DNA of 34,940 nucleotides from Planctomycetes bacterium UBA1146 (lineage in GTDB: Bacteria; Planctomycetota; UBA8108; UBA1146), in contig DCAA01000001.1 in the NCBI GenBank assembly GCA_002311345.1, positions 68,923-103,862 on the forward strand, read 5' to 3'. A program made the position numbers and the translations under genes. The notes beneath the pieces are model-generated. The model saw only the letters and a list, made by a program, of their open reading frames with translations. It searched no databases and was not told where the DNA came from. Position 1 is the stretch's first letter. Each line of letters begins with the position of its first letter. Positions 32,901 through 34,940 of this stretch are shown here, piece after piece.

Positions 32901-34457
32901 CAGGGAACGGTGGGCGGGTTCGATAGCATTCCGGCGATCTGTGGGCTGCTGATTGGACCGATACCGGTCAACTCGCTCAGTTGCAGCCTCGATGGAAGTG
33001 TTGTCACTCTTTCCTGGGTCAATGCAGACACCTATGACTCCATCGAAGTGTTGCGTGACGGAATTCTGATCGGCTCCGTTGATGCCACCACCACCACCTT
33101 CACTGACACGCCGGGAGCCGGCAGTCATCAATGGGGGGTTCGCGCCATCTCCCAGGGGATCTCCTCGCCTGAAGAGGTCTGTTCCCTGGTGGTATTTCCT
33201 GAGGCGCCTTCGGAATTGATCTGTTTGGCCACGGGGCCGGAGGCCTCGCTGCAATGGACAAACGCATCGGGCTATGACCAGGTCATCGTGAGTCGTGACG
33301 GAGTCCAGATCGCCATCCTCTCGGGTACCGCGACTAGCCATCTCGATGTCCCCGGTCCAGGGGTATTCCTCTACGAGATTGCAGGGGCCAGTGGTGCGGC
33401 TGTGAGTGAGACGATCAGTTGCAGTCTGTCCGTGTTCCCTCAACCGGTGACGGATCTCCAGTGTCTCCAGACCGGTGGCACCGTGATTCTCTCCTGGATC
33501 GAAGAGTCGGGTATCGACGCCGTTGAGATTCGTAAAGATGGTCTTCTGGTCGCTACGGTACCGGCAGGAAATGGTTTTTTCATCGATACCAGCGCAGCCG
33601 TCGGACCTCGTGAATACCTGGTTCGAGCGGTGGCAGGGGCGCTCACTTCACCGGATGTCTCCTGCGAGGTCATCGTTCCACCTGGAAGCGTGACCCAACT
33701 GACGTGCCAGAGTTCGGAGCCGGAGACCGTTTTCATGAACTGGAACTCACCTGCGGGAGCCACAACGGTGAGAATCGAACGAGGTGGTGTTGTGATAGCC
33801 CAGTTACCGATATCCACCACCAATTTCACCGACAATCCAGCCCCGGTGGGGATTCAGGTCTATCTCTTCATTCCCTCCGTGGCAGGTGTCGATGGAGCAA
33901 CCAACACCTGTGCTGTAGATGTCCAACCGTCGGTGCCGCCCCCGGTTGCAAGTTTTTCTGCTTCCTCCAGTTCCGGTGTTGCTCCGCTGACGGTTGAGTT
34001 CACGGATACTTCCACGGGTATTTTCAGCACATGGGTGTGGCAGTTCGGCGACGGATTCTCCTCGTCGTTACAAAATCCATCCCACACCTATTCGAATCCA
34101 GGGAGTTTCGTGGTGCTGTTGACCGTTTCGGGTCCCGGAGGGGCAGATTCATTCGGAATGACGATAGAGGTGTCGGCGTTTTCCTCACCATTCGTCCGCG
34201 GAGATGGAAACGGGGACGGTGTTATCGACATCTCGGATCCGATCCAGACGCTGGAGTACCTGTTCGGATCGGGGCAGTCCGATTGCCTTGCTGCCATCGA
34301 TTTCGACGATGGAGGAGAACTGGACATCTCGGATGCGATTGCCCAGTTGGATTTCATCTTCAGTTCCGGGTCCCCACCGCAGGCGCCCTTTCCTGACTGT
34401 GGCGTGGATCCGACCCCTGACAGTCTGGGCTGCGTCACGACATCGAACTGTCCCTGA
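29979..34457 (+). CDS. Secreted multidomain subtilase (S8) with Fn3-like modules, PKD and dockerin-like tail
   Basis: 1492 aa. Signal peptide 1-28 (HLWVFLWVLCSCGWGSA). Residues 30-205 resemble an inhibitor/propeptide. Subtilisin domain about 215-540 with the full set: Asp258 (IAILDEGVD), His297 (DDGHGTSCAG), oxyanion Asn394 (SSGNE), Ser473 (GGTSSAAP). Then Fn3-like module 1 (541-620), an alpha/beta domain of about 200 residues (625-832; FDRIWVQLGMFPNN, DALYLEGGDTW), six more Fn3-like modules (834-1316), a PKD domain (1321-1400; WQFGDGFSSS, NPSHTYSNPG) and a two-repeat dockerin-like calcium-binding tail (1406-1485; GDGNGDGVIDISDP, DFDDGGELDISDA) ending DPTPDSLGC plus seven residues. Extracellular protease, probably surface-held; no link to the lipid operon is evident. 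Confidence 0.93.
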   Translation: MSNTANYSSKSHLWVFLWVLCSCGWGSAQIPSDRTSEPSFSYHWGEVRVRLEIEPDRMAVFITETADPLLAVEEQLRVLRILDQVRIIEETRYPGLLILELMGHNASELLIRLDSLPSGWAAPCLNYRGRLHIPRPEILVSLDPDDPQAQDRVLLQPGISLIREFPALEPLLLVSQSVAPRQIEQQIEELLALDGVIAASPNFIMDLASMAVPNDTFFGSQWHLQNTGQQGNTGVDIDAADAWGIETGSPTVRIAILDEGVDVLHEDLIAHIVEGHDSTSQSPPAGIEGNCAADDGHGTSCAGLAAAEGDNGIGVTGVVWSAQIQPVRLGFGDHWTENAWIIDAITWATDNGADILSNSWGGGSPSTAEQSSIQYALTVGRAGLGSLVVFSSGNENGAITFPAAYPETIAVGASSPCDERKSPSSCDGDTSWGSNFGTQQTVIAPGVLMVTTDNSGAGGFVNGDYIGGFGGTSSAAPVVAGALALLLSQDSTLTASEAQSILEASSEDQVGPPGEDTPGFDIHFGHGRINVANMLVSLGSPEAPLNFTCSEQTLGVQLSWTPGEPYDQVLISRDGVLLATLGGNVTGFLDISVPTGQHIWEVQGVVGSSQSLSRSCLLFLLGDARDLIYSPETGAVDSGTALTEALLQSGRSVVLTSSLAALPVLDDFDRIWVQLGMFPNNHTLTAQEGDSLDSYLSNGIGGDALYLEGGDTWFFDPQTSVHSRFGITALADGSSVDNLGLVVGFSATGCDLSGLNFNYSPDENTWIDRLAANVGSSVVQSNNSPSYDVAVHRNAVFFKTFGASYEMGGLIDGTSTKLELIEALVQCLGDILIPPSDLVCAVSGTSVAVSWTISGGWDVIEVSLDGAAPVVLEGSATSTTFTGLETGAHLVEVISIVGTESSVGIACSFGISPLSPSEVLCQQQGANVQLSWTNGGSYEEVEILRDGFLLDTLVGTATDYLDIAPQVGPHQYFVQGTVGGFDSIPAICGLLIGPIPVNSLSCSLDGSVVTLSWVNADTYDSIEVLRDGILIGSVDATTTTFTDTPGAGSHQWGVRAISQGISSPEEVCSLVVFPEAPSELICLATGPEASLQWTNASGYDQVIVSRDGVQIAILSGTATSHLDVPGPGVFLYEIAGASGAAVSETISCSLSVFPQPVTDLQCLQTGGTVILSWIEESGIDAVEIRKDGLLVATVPAGNGFFIDTSAAVGPREYLVRAVAGALTSPDVSCEVIVPPGSVTQLTCQSSEPETVFMNWNSPAGATTVRIERGGVVIAQLPISTTNFTDNPAPVGIQVYLFIPSVAGVDGATNTCAVDVQPSVPPPVASFSASSSSGVAPLTVEFTDTSTGIFSTWVWQFGDGFSSSLQNPSHTYSNPGSFVVLLTVSGPGGADSFGMTIEVSAFSSPFVRGDGNGDGVIDISDPIQTLEYLFGSGQSDCLAAIDFDDGGELDISDAIAQLDFIFSSGSPPQAPFPDCGVDPTPDSLGCVTTSNCP
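32478..33926 (+). repeat. Six tandem Fn3-like modules with conserved Cys pairs
   Basis: Six repeats of about 80 residues (834-1316 of the subtilase), pattern 'L.C...G..V.LSW....YD.V.I.RDG......G..T...D.....G.H.Y.V......S....C.L'. Each has two cysteines 66-68 residues apart (840/907, 921/988, 1002/1068, 1082/1148, 1162/1229, 1243/1311); a seventh copy (549/616) precedes the inserted domain. The spacing suggests one disulfide per module. Copies have diverged, so this is old duplication. Confidence 0.85.
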
Positions 34458-34463
34458 GTGCGC

Positions 34464-34495
34464 TCATCGACGTGTCGAACTCTAGACGACGATGA
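34464..34495. terminator. Weak inverted repeat between convergent genes
   Basis: TCATCG (34464-34469) and CGATGA (34490-34495) can pair across a 20-base interval that has some further complementarity. It lies in the 43-base gap between two converging stops, where a shared terminator is expected. There is no convincing T-run on either strand. Confidence 0.25.
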
Positions 34496-34500
34496 TTTCA

Positions 34501-34940
34501 TCAACACCCAAGGCTATCTGGCGTCGGATCGAGACCGGAATCGGGGAAGGGTGGCGGTGGTGGATCACCACCGCCGAACAGATATTGCAGCACTCTCACC
34601 GCATCGGCGATGTTGATCGTCCCCGAATCGTTACAATCGGCCGAATCCTCACAGGAAATGGCAGCCGATGCGAACAGGTACGAGAGGATGCTCACCGCGT
34701 CAGCGATCGATAACGTGTTGTCGTTTCCGGCATCACAGCGAATAAAGGCGGGAGGACCCTGTAAGGCACAACTGGTGATCTCCGAATCGATTCCTGAACG
34801 AGTGGCGAAGACCTCGTAATTTCCCAGTTGGCCGGCAAGCGGCGCGGTGTCCGAGTACGTCGTCTGAGTTCCGGGTAAGGTTGCCAGCAGGATTCCGTTG
34901 CGAACGATCGCCAGACTGTCGTAGTCGGGATCGCTATTGA
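34501..34940 (-). CDS. C-terminal part of a secreted protein with Fn3-like module and dockerin-like tail (5' end outside window)
   Basis: 146 codons are visible, entering from the right edge; the stop is at 34501-34503. The first part is the end of the same Fn3-like module as in the subtilase (YDSLAIVRNGILLATLPGT, TYSDTAPLAGQLGNYEVFA, then SCALQ). Next come two dockerin-like calcium-binding repeats (CDAGNDNTLSIADAVSILSYLF and DCNDSGTINIADAVRVLQYLF in shortened form: DAGNDNTLSIADA and NDSGTINIADA), a proline run, and the ending PFPDSGLDPTPDSLGC. The N-terminal function is not visible. It is convergent with the subtilase gene and probably a related large secreted protein. Confidence 0.85.
   Translation of the reverse strand, partial: NSDPDYDSLAIVRNGILLATLPGTQTTYSDTAPLAGQLGNYEVFATRSGIDSEITSCALQGPPAFIRCDAGNDNTLSIADAVSILSYLFASAAISCEDSADCNDSGTINIADAVRVLQYLFGGGDPPPPPFPDSGLDPTPDSLGC

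Noticed and set aside
1..34940. tRNA, rRNA, CRISPR arrays, insertion sequences or prophage genes
   Set aside because: None seen: no cloverleaf-like or regularly spaced repeat blocks, no transposase or integrase motifs on either strand.

Overview
The window looks like chromosomal DNA from a free-living Gram-negative bacterium, most likely a planctomycete. The evidence is several lipoproteins, an outer-membrane barrel, an NtrB/NtrC-type sigma-54 circuit, and two secreted proteins ending in the dockerin-like two-repeat tail with a terminal 'DPTPDSLGC' that I associate with Planctomycetota. The lineage is inferred; there is no rRNA or other marker here.

Layout. (i) 1-22904, minus strand: eleven closely packed genes, many with ATGA/TTGA stop-start overlaps, read right to left. 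They are a MurG/COG4671-like glycosyltransferase, two GT4 glycosyltransferases, an ABC exporter half-transporter, two APH/maltokinase-like phosphotransferases, an AlgE-like outer-membrane barrel, a parallel beta-helix lipoprotein, and then a Pfa-type (polyunsaturated/secondary lipid) synthase set. That set is a PfaD-like enoyl reductase, a PfaA-like KS-MAT-ACP-ACP-KR-DH megasynthase, and the KS-CLF part of a PfaC-like protein running off the left edge. A 150-bp gap before pfaD is the only sizeable break. (ii) 22905-23170: an intergenic control region with a near-consensus sigma-54 promoter facing the run, and an inverted repeat about 87 bp upstream of the predicted start, where an enhancer-binding protein would sit. 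(iii) 23171-29622, minus strand: a signalling operon of a beta-propeller lipoprotein, a second beta-helix lipoprotein paralogous to the one in (i), a membrane histidine kinase and an NtrC-family activator with an intact GAFTGA loop. (iv) 29623-29978: a divergent intergenic region. (v) 29979-34457, plus strand: a secreted 1492-aa subtilase with seven Cys-paired Fn3-like modules, a PKD domain and a dockerin-like tail. It converges on the 3' end of another protein with the same tail (34501-34940, partial).

Working model (inference): an envelope signal sensed by the two-component system switches on a sigma-54 promoter. This drives one long operon that makes a complex acyl chain (Pfa-type synthase), glycosylates and possibly phosphorylates it, and exports it through the ABC transporter and the AlgE-like barrel. 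This resembles in logic the cyanobacterial heterocyst glycolipid pathway (Pfa/PKS-type synthase + glycosyltransferase + ABC exporter) but has different parts. I do not know a described system with this gene set. The alternative is two adjacent modules (glycan export and lipid synthesis) that share transcription only in part.
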